Positions 24,890 to 37,200 of a stretch of DNA of 64,000 nucleotides are shown here, in pieces. The position numbers and the translations under genes were made by a program. The number at the start of each line of letters is the position of its first letter. Positions within the stretch are counted from its first letter, which is position 1. Source of the DNA: Puffinus mauretanicus (Eukaryota > Chordata > Aves > Procellariiformes > Procellariidae). The stretch covers positions 186,001-250,000 of the forward strand of contig JAJKFH010002564.1 of assembly GCA_023333565.1 (NCBI GenBank). The letters run 5' to 3'. The notes beneath the pieces were generated by a model. The model was not told the DNA's origin. It saw only the letters and a program-made list of their open reading frames with translations, and did no database searches.

Positions 24890-26812
24890 GTCAGGCAACT
24901 CAAGAAGAGTACAGGGATCTTGTTAGGTCGTGCAGAGAGGAAATTAGAAAGGCAAAAGCCCAGTTAGAACTCAACCTGGCCACTGTCATGAGAGACAACA
25001 AAAAATGTTTTTACAAATGTATTAATGACAAAAAGAGAGCCAAGGAGAATCTCCATCCTTTATTGGATGCGGAGGTAAACATTGCCACCGAAGACAATGA
25101 TAAGGTTGAGGTACTTAACGCCTTCTTTGCCTCAGTCTTTAATAGTCAGAGCAGTTATGCTCAGGGTACTCAGCCCCCTGAGCAGGAAGACAGGGACAGC
25201 AAGCAGGATAAACCCCCCATAATCCAAGAGGAAGCAGTTAACGACCTGCTATGCCACCTGGACGCTCACAAGTCTATGGGGCCGGATGGGATCCACCCGA
25301 GGGTACTGAGGGAGCTGGCGGCGGAGCTTGCCAAGCCACTCCCCATCATTTACCAGCAGTCCTGGTTAACTGGGGAGGTCCCGGACGACTGGAGGCTTGC
25401 CAATGTGACGCCCATCTACAAGAAGGGCCGGAAGGAGGATCCGGGGAACTATAGGCCGGTCAGCTTGACCTCGGTGCCGGGGAAGATCATGGAGTGGTTC
25501 ATTTTGAGGGGGCTCACAAGCCACATGCGGGACAACTAGGGGATCAGGCCCAGCCAGCACAGATTCATGGAAGGCAAGTCCTGCTTGACCAACCTGATCT
25601 CCTTCTATGACCAGGTGACCCGCCTAGTGAATGAGGGAAAGGCTGTGGATGTGGTCTACCTGGACTTCAGTAAAGCCTTTGACGCTGTCTCCCACAGCAT
25701 TCTCCTAGAGAAGCTGGTGGCTCACAGCTTAGACAGGTACACTCTTTGCTGGGTAAAAAACTGGCTGGATGGCCGAGCCCAGAGAGTTGTGGTCAACGGA
25801 GTGAAATCTAGTTGGTGGCCGGTCACGAGCGGTGTTCCCCAGGGCTCAGTACTGGGGCCAGTCCTGTTCAATATCTTTATCAATGATCTGGATGAGGGGA
25901 TTGAGTGCTCCCTCAGTAAGTTTGGAGATGACACCAAGCTGGGTGGGAGTGTTGATCTGCTGGAGGGTAGGAAGGCTCTGCAGAGGGACCTGGACAGGCT
26001 GGATTGATGGGCTGAGGCCAACTGTATGAGATTCACCAAGGCCAAGTGCCAGGTCCTGCACTTCAGCCACAACAACCCCATGCAATGCTACAGGCTTGGG
26101 GAAGAGTGGTTGGAAAGCTGCCCAGAGGAAAAGGACCTGGGGGTGCTGGTTGACAGCCAGCTGAACATGAGCCGGCAGTGTGCCCAGGTGACCAAGAAGG
26201 CCAACAGCCTCCTGGCCTGTATGAGAAATAGTGTGGCCAGCAGGAGTATGAAGGTGATCATGCCCCTGGACTCAGCACTGGTGAAACCGCACCTCGAATC
26301 CTGTGTTCAGTTCTGGGCCCCTCACAAGAAGGACATGGAGGTGCTTGAGCATGTCCAGAGAAGGGCAACAAAGCTGGTAAAGGGCCTGGAGAACAAGTCC
26401 TATGAGGAGCAGCTGAGGGAACTGGGACTGTTTAGCCTGGAGAAAAGGAGGCTGACGGGAGACCCCATTGCGCTCTACAACTACCTGAACGGAGGTTGTA
26501 GTGAGGTGGGTGTTGGTCTCTTCTCCCAAGTAACTAGTGATAGGACGAGAGGAAATGGCCTCAAGTTGTGCCAAGGGAGGTTTAGATTGGACATTAGGAG
26601 AAATTTCTTTACTGTAAGAGTGGTGAGGCCTTGGAACAGGCTGCCCAGGGAAGTGGTTGAGTCACCATCGCTGGAAGTATTTGAAAGACGTGTAGATGAG
26701 GCCCTTAGGGACATGGTGTAGTGGGCATGGTGACGTTGAGTTGTTGGTTGGACTTGATGATCTTAGAGGGCTTTTCCAACCTTAATGATTCTATGATTCT
26801 ATAATTCTATTT
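24890..26812 (+). mobile_element. CR1 LINE, 5'-truncated, well preserved
   Basis: The element is about 1.9 kb and is cut at the 5' end, which is usual for CR1. It keeps the linker before the reverse transcriptase, the complete reverse-transcriptase region and the C-terminal part of ORF2. These are followed by a 91-bp 3' UTR. The UTR has the inverted pair GGTTGGA (26746-26752) and TCCAACC (26775-26781), which would form the stem at the CR1 3' end. It ends in ATGATTCTATGATTCTATAA and a last TTCTAT, the CR1 terminal repeat. Clear CR1 similarity begins near 24892 (encoded QATQEEYRDL); a few bases either side are uncertain. The body is far richer in G and C than the flanks. No target-site duplication is obvious, as is normal for CR1. 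Confidence 0.97.
24892..26721 (+). pseudogene. CR1 ORF2 (reverse transcriptase part), two nonsense codons
   Basis: This is the 3' part of the CR1 ORF2 polyprotein, an endonuclease/reverse transcriptase that copies the LINE RNA at a nicked chromosomal site. The endonuclease domain is missing. All landmarks lie in one frame: [29 protein letters not shown] with the first catalytic Asp at 25663-25665, [11 protein letters not shown], then FGDD at 25921-25932. The usual box is F/Y-A-D-D, so the Ala is replaced by Gly while both Asp are kept. Two stops interrupt the frame: TAG at 25537-25539, where the related copy in this window reads CAG, and TGA at 26005-26007, where it reads CGA. Both are C-to-T changes. 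Compared with that copy, one Tyr codon is lost before KKDMEVL. There is no frameshift over about 610 codons. The frame ends in DMV and TAG at 26719. It is non-functional as it stands. Confidence 0.95.
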
Positions 26813-28669
26813 ATGTACATGTCATTTATTACTTTTTCGTAATTTCTGATACAGCCTGTAGTATAGCAAATTATATGCAACCTAAAGGAAAATACATATA
26901 TCTAGAAAGAATATTCCCCAGACAAAATATTTCACAGATTTCATATTATGTGGGCAAAGCAATTTGTTCTTACAGGGGTAAGGTGTCAGAGACTTTTTGC
27001 TTTCCAATTCCCTTTGTTCAAGTGAGAAATCTTGATAAGTAGCATAGGTGGCTTAGGCTTGCATTACCACATTTGATTTAACAAATAAGGGCAAAAGAAT
27101 CAAAACAACAAAAAATACTCTAAAGCGTGATTGCCAGAATAATATGACTTTGTTTTCTTATGACTTATCTGTGAAGTCCTTGTTTACCTTGCTAATCATC
27201 TGTTCAAGCTCTGATCTTTCTTCTCCGTGTGCTACTTTCGTATTATTATTATTTTTTCTATAAGAAGTTCAGAGACATCTTTCACTCTTTCAGGTGACTT
27301 AAACATTACCTCTACCTCCATCTTTCCATTTTTCTGCTCTTTAGAGTCTTTCTAAATTTCCTTCATCCCTTCTCTTTCCATTCTTGTACAAGACTTTTTT
27401 CCATCATATTGACCATTCGCAACTGGAAGAAACATCCTGTGCAAAGAAACTCTTGCAAGAAACTGTGTGTTTCTTAACACAGATACTAGACTGACTGTGA
27501 AATTGTTTTCAGAAAAGGAATTTATTTCCATTTGTCACACACAAGGCATATACAGCTCTATGCCAGGTATATGAAAGGATGAACGGCTCATGTCATGGAC
27601 TGTGAAAGAGGTCATGTCATTACCCTGAAGCTGGTGGTTTTGAAAACAGTGCCACCAAAGGTGGCACCCTGCTGATTCGCCTTTGAGGATAGGCATCCAT
27701 GCAGATGCACTGATCATTCCTGCCTGAACTGCCACCTGTAGATCCTCAAATGCATTACGTTGTAATGTATTCTATTTCCTAGCTTGCTTCATTTTATGTT
27801 CTCTGACTGAAAGTCCCTGGAGTCTTTGTTTATAAGCAAGCTATCTAACGTAGAGCATTCTATTCATTCTCTGCCTAAAGGATCTGAATTTATGAAAGTT
27901 GAACATGAAAATCAAAGTGTCAAGCCACTGATTTAATCTGTGATGAGTATAAGAGGTCCAAAACCATACACATATGTGTTTACATATACACATAAATATA
28001 TACACACATAAATATATACACATATATTTATGTAGCTTTCAAAAATTTAGCATACCACCCTGACATCGAAGTCTGACCTCATATATATGCAATAGCACCC
28101 CTTAGAGTGAGGAATAAGGATATATACATCTTTAGGAAGAATTTATCCTATTAAGTATTTCCTATGTCTTTTTTCATAAAAGGTAAGGCTTACTTAAATC
28201 AAAACTCTATAATAACTTCTTTTAAATGTATGTATTTTATAAACAAGCTAATACAGAATATTAAAATATAATTAATCGCATCCAGTTGCATTCTATGAAG
28301 TTAAAATGAATCATATTTCAACAAACAAGGCAACTATATTTAATGCTATTTAACAAAATTTTTCAACACTTCAGTTCTCTTTCTGGATATGTCAAGTAGA
28401 AATAAGACATTTCCAAACAAGAAGAAACTTCATTTTACACGTACACAGGTATTTATCAAGTTCTTTGTGCTCATGATATTACTGAGATTGATATGAATGA
28501 GCAAGATATGAGCAAATCATAGGCATTCTCCTGTAGCATTAATCTATAACACTGGGCATTTATAAATGTCATGAGACATTAACACAGATTATGCCAATGA
28601 AGCACCCAGTGCTTCTCTTTGAAAAAGCCCTATTCCTACATAAATCTGAGTTTCCAGCTCTGATGTGTG
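26813..28669. other. AT-rich unique DNA, no gene seen
   Basis: Contains a TATA/CATA-rich low-complexity block at about 27965-28030. No credible coding frame or RNA gene is seen. Confidence 0.6.
27965..28030. repeat. (CATA)/(TATA)-rich microsatellite
   Basis: Alternating purine and pyrimidine runs include two near-identical ACACATAAATATATACAC units. It is slippage-prone low-complexity DNA. Confidence 0.85.
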
Positions 28670-28945
28670 TGTTAGACCACATATAAAGTACTGTGTCGAG
28701 CTTTGGGACCCCCAATGTAAGAAAAATATCAGTAAAAAGGAATGAGTCGAGGGGACGAAGCTGATTGGGGGCTGAAGCACTCACCCTGTGAGCAGAGGCG
28801 GCAAGACTGGGGCTTGTTTGGCCTAGAGAAGGGATGGCTTCATGGGGGATATAAGAGGAGGCCCCCAGTACCTACAGGGTGGCTGTTAAGAAAACCAAGT
28901 CAGGTTCTTCACACTGGTGCATGATGGCAGGACCACTGGTTTTCT
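28670..28945 (+). mobile_element. Old CR1 LINE fragment, plus strand
   Basis: The segment follows the CR1 ORF2 C-terminal region collinearly: AAGTACTGTGTCGAGCTTTG and GGACCCCC, then AGCTGATTGGGGGCTGAAGC, then CCTGTGAGCAGAGGCGGCAA, then GGCCTAGAGAAGGGATGGCT, then CAGTACCTACAGGGTGGCTG and finally CAGGTTCTTCACACTGGTGC. The reading frame is broken by substitutions and indels, and the 3' UTR is absent. The match is to a subfamily with AGGCTCTTCACAGTGGTGCA-like sequence, different from the 24.9 kb and 50.4 kb copies. Confidence 0.88.
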
Positions 28946-30925
28946 CTTTCATTTAATCAAAGCTATTTTTTCCTTTTTTTATCATATTTATGAAGTGACA
29001 GAGAAAGCTGAAAAAGTTTTATTCAGAACAAATCTAGAAATAGAAAATCATAGAAAAAGGATCTCTGTGTAGAGGAAGCAGTGGTGGATATAGAAAGAAA
29101 GGAGAGGTATGGCTTCTTGGGAGAAGGGAAAATATTCACGGAAACTTCTACACTACTATGAGGTTTCCCTCAAAGTCAAAAGTCTGGATATTCCTCAGGC
29201 TTGCCAATCTCAAACCATTTGTTTGTTATCATTAACTGTCAGCATATGAACAATTGTTACTTTTCCTTCCATGTTCCAGTTTGCTACTGAATCTTCCTTA
29301 AACTTATTTTCTGGTTGTACTATGCATATTTAATTTTGCTATCTATACCACGTTAAGTCTTGTGTTCTCATTTGTGGTAGGCAGTATATGCTGAAAATTA
29401 GATCTGTGCCCAGTGCACCCGGTTTTCTTGAAATACATTTCTCTGAAGGATTTATACTTTTTGTATGCTTTGTGGTTTTGGGATTTTTTTTTTATTCACT
29501 GAATCAAACTATGAATCATGCTAGAAATGAAATAAAACCCCCAACCCTACAGAAAGTAATAAGATGTTATGCAAGATACAGGAATACTAATCATGGTGTT
29601 TTCAAACATTCTTGTTTACTCCTTGATCAGATTTCCAACATTCAGCTAAGACTAAAATAGAAATGACAAATAAAACTAGCTTCCTATACAGACATAAGCC
29701 TTCATGGGTTTAGAAGTCCCTTGGGATAAAATGAAGACAATATTGAAGCTAATAACAGTATGATAATTTACACAGCTGGGATCTGTTCCAGGAGACGTGG
29801 AGGAATTCTGCTGGCTACCCTTTTCTTTTCTTTAACCTCTGATTTGCTCCTAGTACTTTACTTACCTATGCATAAACAAAATGTAGTCTGTCTTATCTTA
29901 AAAAGAACAGGCACACCTTCACTGCCTCTTTTTTTTTTTTTTTTTTTGTCATTTTCGACTCTAATTTCAGGGTATATGCTGTAACACTGAATATTTTTTC
30001 TCTCTTCCAGATCCGTCTGAACTATTTCCAGGCTAGTTTTACCCCTTGTACTCCACTAGACTGTTTTTGATCAAGTCTATAATACCCCCTGGTAGCCCAA
30101 AACTCAGAACCATACTTCTCACTAAGTCATGGCCCCCTTCCTGAAATCTTCTTATCCACTCACTGATGCAGTCATCTCTTAACTCTTTTTGAACACCCCT
30201 GCTCATTCTTTTGGTGTGTCTTCTGAACCGTATTTTTATTCATCATTCAAAGCTTTGCAGCAGTTGAATTGGTCTCTCACTGGTTTTCTTCTTCTGACAT
30301 AAATATTAAGTCTTATGCCACTTTTCTGCAGATAACAAAACAGATGTACTCGTAATTGATGTACATTTTCTCATTTTTTACTTTTACAGGTAACACCTTC
30401 CATCAATACCCACAACCCAAATGATATCCTAAGTGTAATCTGAAAATCCAGATTCTATATGAGTCAGCACATCCAAGTAGTTTGCACATCCACAATATTT
30501 GCCTTCCATTGCCATCCAGTTGATGAAATCTTTCATTAGGCATTTATCAGCTCACATCTCAATTTGTGTCATATTTTCTACAATCTTGAAAAATATAGTT
30601 CTCTTCCACTCATGCATATTGAAAGGACTCAGAGGACTTGTCTGTGTGGTATTTTGCAGTCTGACATGACTGAACTGAGTCAAACAGGAGCTGATCAAAA
30701 ATGTATGTATAACATACAGCCCAGCAGGACTTACCAGCTTAAGCCGAATGGCTTGAGGCTGATTCAGGGAGTCTCTCACCTCTATCTACCAAACACCTCA
30801 TCATCATAAACAGATGGGCATGGAGACGGTACATTGGACACAGCACTCCAAGGAGGAAAGAGCTGGGAAGACTTTCAACGTCAACAGCACAAGATGAAAA
30901 GCAACCTACCCTGTAAGTATTAATA
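28946..30925. other. AT-rich unique DNA, no gene seen
   Basis: Two chance frames (90 and 74 codons near 29.4 and 29.8 kb) have low-complexity F/L-rich segments from T runs, including the 18-T run near 29931. Nothing else is recognised. Confidence 0.6.
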
Positions 30926-31254
30926 TAATCATAGAATTATAGAATAGCCCACGTTGGAAGGGACCTCAAAAGATCATCTGGTCCACCTTTTGTGGGAAAG
31001 GGAGCCTAGATGAGACTATCTAACACTTTGTCCAATAATACCTTGAAAACCTCCAGTGATGGGGACTCTGCCATGTCCCTGGGAAGGTTGTTCCAGTAAA
31101 TGGCTGTTCTCACTGTAAAAATTTTCTTTCTTGTGTTGAGCTAAAACCTCTCCCGGTGCAACTTGTACCTGTTGCCCCTTGTCTTCTCCATGTGACTCCT
31201 TGTGAAGAGAGAGCCTCCATCCTCTTTTTAGTCACCTTTTAAGTACTTTCCTGA
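30926..31254 (-). mobile_element. CR1 LINE 3' fragment, minus strand
   Basis: The plus strand begins TAATCATAGAATTATAGAAT (the reverse-complemented terminal repeat). It continues CACGTTGGAAGGGACCTC and GATCATCTGGTCCACC, then GATGGGGACTCTGCCATGTC and CCTGGGAAGGTTGTTCCAGT, then GTGCAACTTGTACCTGTTGC and CCCTTGTCTTCTCCATGTGA. This is the CR1 3' UTR and the last part of ORF2 in minus orientation, about 330 bp. It is moderately diverged and has an intact 3' end. Confidence 0.93.
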
Positions 31255-34200
31255 TAATGAAAGTTCAGTCAAGTTAAGATATGGTATCCAAGCTCCGGAT
31301 CAGTGCAACAATTACAGGAAGTGACCTCAACTTTGACCCACAGATGAGTAATTTTGATAAAGGTTTTCACCACTGGATTCTCAGATTATCAAGAATCAGA
31401 AGCCTTAAAAAATTCTTTATGTGAACATGCACATCTTATAAAAGTATTAATACCATTGCATAAGATCTATACTAGTGTGATCATAGAAAGAATTTGATGT
31501 GTTGCTTCTGAAAATACACTTGGGGTAGGAAATGTTGACATTGACATTAAAAAATTACCTTTCAGCATAGTATTATTCATAAACAGCAGGCATGTCCTTA
31601 TATGCACTTAGATATAACACTCCTTGCAATGCCAAAAAAAAATTAACTGCTGTATAATACTGATTACAACTCTAATTGGCATGGATTAGGAACAGGAATC
31701 ATGTGTATGAGAAAGGAAGATGTTGTTAAATTAGAGTTCTGTCTCAATACTTTCTTTTTAAGCTCTCCTTCAACTTTAAAACTGTGTCGCAGTGACAGTC
31801 AGCAAATGACAACTGGTCTTGCTCTGCATCCTTGGAGAAGGCTATGATGACATCAGTCCTTTTGAATCTGTCATCCTTTGTGATTCCTCCTCCTACCTAG
31901 TGTGTTGTTCATCTTCACAATTATCTTTCATTCCCTTAAATTAGACTTTTCCATATGATGTTTTCTTTAAATATGAACTATAATCATTTTCTGGAAATTA
32001 TGCCTTTGGGAGATTTATTTTTCTCCAACTTGTTCCTTTCTACGTTTTGTACCATAGTGAAAATACACTTTTGCTTCTCTCTGAAAAAATGAATATGACC
32101 TTAGGAAAAATTAAAGCCAAAACACAGTACTAATTGCCAAAGATGAACTCCTGTAAAATTGTAAAGTGTTGCCATATTTAGATAAAGGATATTTGTTGCT
32201 AAAAAAACCCCATTACAGTAGTGCAGGCAGCCAAAAGCCTGGGACAATTTATCCAAGTCTATTTCATTATTTTATATTTTAAGTTCATCTCTACATGTAA
32301 TCCTGATTTCAGTTCTGAGAAAGGAAAGCAATACTGAAGGTTAATATTGAAGCTTAACTCATAGCAAGTTTATGATGCTAATGCAATTTATGCATCTCTA
32401 CTTTTAACAATTGTATGCCTTTGTGTGTTAGGTAACTGTTATTATTTTAGTTAAATGGCATTTATTATTATAGTTTCATGACATTACAGAACAATGGTAT
32501 GTTTATTTCTAATATCCCAACTTTAATATATACTCAATTACTTCTACTATTTATATTTTGAGTTTCATTGTATTGCTTTTGCTTTCTTTCAGCTTTATCA
32601 TATTGATATAATTTAGCGTAATCTTACTTGTTTATAGAAAACTGATGTGGCTCAATGCCACAGAAGGTGAAGCACATGTACTATAAATTTAAAAATGATG
32701 AGAAATTTAATATGTATAGATGAACTTGATTGTGAATATATAAGAGAGCAACTGAACTTTAGTTTCCATGTGTAGCCTAAGAGGATACATCTCCACCACA
32801 TAAAGAAGGTGTATGAGTTGACAGAGTGATGCTCTTACATCAACATGGTACCAGCACATCAGGGCATTATCATACCATCCTGCTTGCCTTGGCTAGAGTG
32901 CTTCTCAGTCCAGTGCATAATAAAACCAGTTGATTTGTATGTCCCATTTCACATTTAGTTCTCACATTTGTGTCAGCACCAGTCCTTGTATACACATTTT
33001 TACTTAAATGTTCAGGACTTCTACACCCAAGAGAGGCTTCCTTTGTCCTGGACTACCATAGTCCTGTGAACCTCAGTCAGGTTTCAAAGGTTCAAAGCCA
33101 CTACAATGTTCAGCAAAGGAAAAGCAAAGTCAAAGTAAGTCTTAAGGTGTGCTAAGCTAGTTCTGTAAAACTGGGTTCTCATAGGCCAGATTAGGGCCCG
33201 ATTTGGACTGTACTCTTGTGAAGAGCTGGGGAAAAATAGTGCTTCGTTTGCTGTTATTTCAAGAAGTGACACAGACAGTAGACCAGCTTCATTCCTCTCT
33301 AATTCCCCAGGTATTAGGGCTGACTAGCTGCATGAGGCAACTAAACATCATCTCAAAATTGTATAATAGGGTACATTACTGCTGCTCTCCCAAACCCTCT
33401 GGAAGCTACCTTGATCTTTCAAGCAGAATATCTCTCAGTTCACCAAAATTAGCTCTCCATTACTCATAATGGATCACAAACTTGGCTTCCCTCATAAGCT
33501 ACCTTTATTCATTGTTGTTGTACTCAATTGTATATTAATCTATTGCCAATATCCAAATTAATAACATATTTTTAGTACAAAACAATCCTGGTGTTTTTCT
33601 TTCTTTCTTTTGTGGAAAAAAACCAGCAAACCAACCCAAACCAAAACAAAACCCAGAACAAACAGACCCCTTACTCTCCACCCCCCAAAAAAAACCCCAC
33701 TCCAAAGCCTCCAGAGGTTTTAGAAATATTTTATTGATTTAAAAAATTGCTGTAAATTTTGAATTATATTTATTTGTTCTGTTTTTTTTTTTTTTTTTTT
33801 TCCCCCACAGAACATATTAGTAAGAGAATTAGAAACTTTCCAGAAATTACCCTTTCAGGAGAAATCCTGAATATATTCTTGGAAATTAGATTTTTAAAAA
33901 TATCCAAAGGTTATTGGGAAAAGATTGTTTAAATATATATACAAAATACTATTTAAAATCTATTCTGACTCTTCAGACATAAGTTCTTTTTTCAAATCCT
34001 GAAGAGCAAAACCAGCAACAAATCTGCTAACATTATGAATCAGTCCTCTAAGACTTTAATTTCACTGCTTTTTATCTGAGAAAACCTTAGGTCAGATGGA
34101 CATGTTATAGAGTTGTGCATAGTATATACCTATAAAATAGCAATATATTTTTCCTATATATATTTTATGTTTAATCATTCAATATAGCTGATCATTGGAG

Positions 34201-37200
34201 AGTTGGGACCTATCATTTTATAACTGTTGAATTGTTTCATATAGTTTTTTCCCCTGTTTTTGTTATCTCCTTTGTAGCATTTAAATTGTTGCGGCCTTTC
34301 CAAGCATGAACTTTCCCTCCTCCCTTACATTCTAGTCATTCTTTCCTCACCACATAGTCAGCTTTTTTAGACCTCATTTGAGTTTTATATTTCTGTTTTA
34401 ACCGGGCACCAAATTCAGATCACCCTGTGGCTTGGAGTGGGGAGGGGGATCAGTTGTTGAACCACATCTGTATGACTGGCAGGTAAAATCACTCACCCAA
34501 AAGGCAACCTGTCTTCCCCAGAGGGTGGGTCAAAGCTTTCTTTAGAAAATGTTGGCCATTTCATTCAGTTACTTAAATAATCCTCTCACCTCCCACACAT
34601 ACTCTGAAAGATATTTTCCAGAGGTCTAGTTATTTAAAATCTGTTTTAAAAGCACAGGAGAAACACACACTGGGTGTTTTAGGGATGTACAAAGCAGCTC
34701 TTACCCCACTCCGGGTGGCAAATGGGTTGACTACAGCCTCACAGTTAAAATGCAGGGGTTTCAACAGGCTGCTCAGATTTATTGTGAAGATTTCAAAACT
34801 TTGGGAAAAAACAAAGGTGCTTTGTAGCAGAAAACTATTACTAGCGATTGTTTCATACTTCATTTCCAACATTGTTCAAGTATTATTTTAATATTTATGA
34901 AAAAAGAAAATTATTAAAGGCTTTAAAAGCTCATATCATTGGTACCACCATCTTCCAACTACCAGGATCAGTCAGATAAGTACGTTTCTGCCTTTTTAGG
35001 TGCAAAATTCTGCTGCAAAGCTGGACTAAAAGGTTAATTTCTCCCATGTCTTAGTCTTTGGCTTTTACATGGGATTTAGCAACAACAAAAAGAAATGAAA
35101 ATAAAATTGCTTTCCAGGTTTTTTTCTCCTATGTAAGTGGGTTTTGCAAGCAATTTAGAGAAATGTTATTAACAAGAAACAGGGGATCCCTGCGAGAGTA
35201 CTTTTTAGTAAACTCCAGTCCACATGGAAAAACAAATCAGTGAGAACCATTCTGCTAAGCTCTTCTATTAGTTAAGGGCTAGTAGTTCTGATAGCAACAT
35301 ACAGAACACTTTTGGCAACTTAGTGCTGCAAATTCTTGCGAAGTAGTCAATTAATTGACAATAAGGGTGCATTTGTCATCACATAACTTCATTTACTTAA
35401 CCTTTTTGCATTAGGGCTATCTGAGAATACATGCATACCATAAATGTTATATTTACTTCAATCCAAGATAAACAATCATTTCAGAAATAATACATCTATT
35501 TCATAGGAGAGGAGGGCCACCAAAAGTATGAAATGTTTTTTCCTACCTTCACATGTCATTACAGTTTTAGATGGTTGATTTCTGGTCTTACACAAACAGA
35601 AATATTGTATTTATCATGTCTGAAAGTATAAACCCAACTGTCACCCAGAAGAGATACCCAGAAAACTGTGCAAGCACTGAAGAGTAGATGTCCATGCTAG
35701 CAAGGAGTTAACCCACAGCCAGGAGACAACAGTATAGCTAGCAAGAAGCCAAAGCTGTCAACAACTTTGTTTTTCCGTTCATCAACAGGGTTGTTCCAGA
35801 ATCGTGCAACATGTAAATATTTATTAACAGCCTTGAAAAATATCAACTATGCTGTACAAAAATGTGTGGGAGAGCGTGGCCTAATCAGCCAAGGTTTCTC
35901 TGATTTTACTGTCTTCTTGATGAAGGAATGTAAAAATCAATGTTTAAGTATATTGTGACCACAGCTATAAAATAACCAATGTAATCTCAAAGGCTAGTTC
36001 TCTGATAAACCTTAAAACTTCAAAGGCACGGAGCTGGTATGAAGGCTTGAGGCATTCGCATATTTAAGATGCTTCAGATCTTTACGGGCTTATTAATAAA
36101 CAAGTTTTGTTTCTCTCAAATATATGCACTTGTGATCACCAAAATCTGTCAAACTCAAAGTTTCATTAAAAACTGAAGCAGGGGGCCAGTTAATGGGAGG
36201 ACCATAGAGAAAGATTTCCTGGCTGCTTGTCAGATATCTTTATTTTTTTTCCTTTAATTTGAAAACTGTTTTTGTGCAGCATTTCAAACAACAAAATCAA
36301 TATTCACATTCATCGAAATAGTTAACTAGTAAGAGACGTATTGTTTGTATACTTTTTGTGGGAGGTCAATAGGTTAATTACACATGTAAAAACTCTAAAT
36401 TGTCTAGAGACTACTGAACTGTATAAATAAACAAAGTATTCTGCAAAGTGTATTTAACGTCCATGCAATTTATTCTTTTTCATTCAGTGGTATTGCTGAA
36501 AGAGCAGTGGGGATTTTTGTAGCAATTTTCTGTGCTTTCTGCTTGAGAAAGTCTGCAGCCTCAGTCATTTGTATTTGAAGTTGATTAGAGTGAAGTCAGA
36601 GTGCTCACATTTTTTTAACAGCTTCTGAGATGTTTAGCTCAGGGGCAGGAAGAAGAAAAACAAATATTCGTTACAAATATTTTGTCTTGAAAGCATTTCC
36701 CTAGAAGTACAACTCTGTGTGTGGTCAGATGGAAAAGGCATACTGAAGTCTACTGACAGACACGTCTTCAGACACCGGTAGCTAATGAATGCAGTCCTTG
36801 ATAGAAGTTGTTCTGATCAAAGCGTCACTTAAAAAGTCTACCTGAGAATTTAGATTAAACTTCTCTAGAAGCTTATAATTTGTGCTAAAATGGTTAGAAA
36901 CTTACTAAGTAATACTCACATTAACTGTATGATGAGAAACTAAGTTTAAAAACTATATAAATACATCACTAATTTCCAGGTTTTTGTCCATTTAAACAAA
37001 ATGTATTCTCAAATTACAGTATAACATAGACTGTGTTTTCTTATTGGTAGCAGCAGTAATGCCTAAAATATGCTAGCACTGACAGTAATTGTAGTTTCAG
37101 TATGCCATAGGAATTACCTAAACTAAACTCAGGTCATCATGTGTTTCCAGGACTGTGATACTAAAGCAAAACTTGAAGCTGAATTCTTTTGCTTTACCTG

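Noticed and set aside
25722..26085. Minus-strand and shifted frames over the CR1, up to 119 codons
   Set aside because: They are shadows of the ORF2 frame on the opposite strand or in other frames, and the same shadows recur over the 50.4 kb copy.
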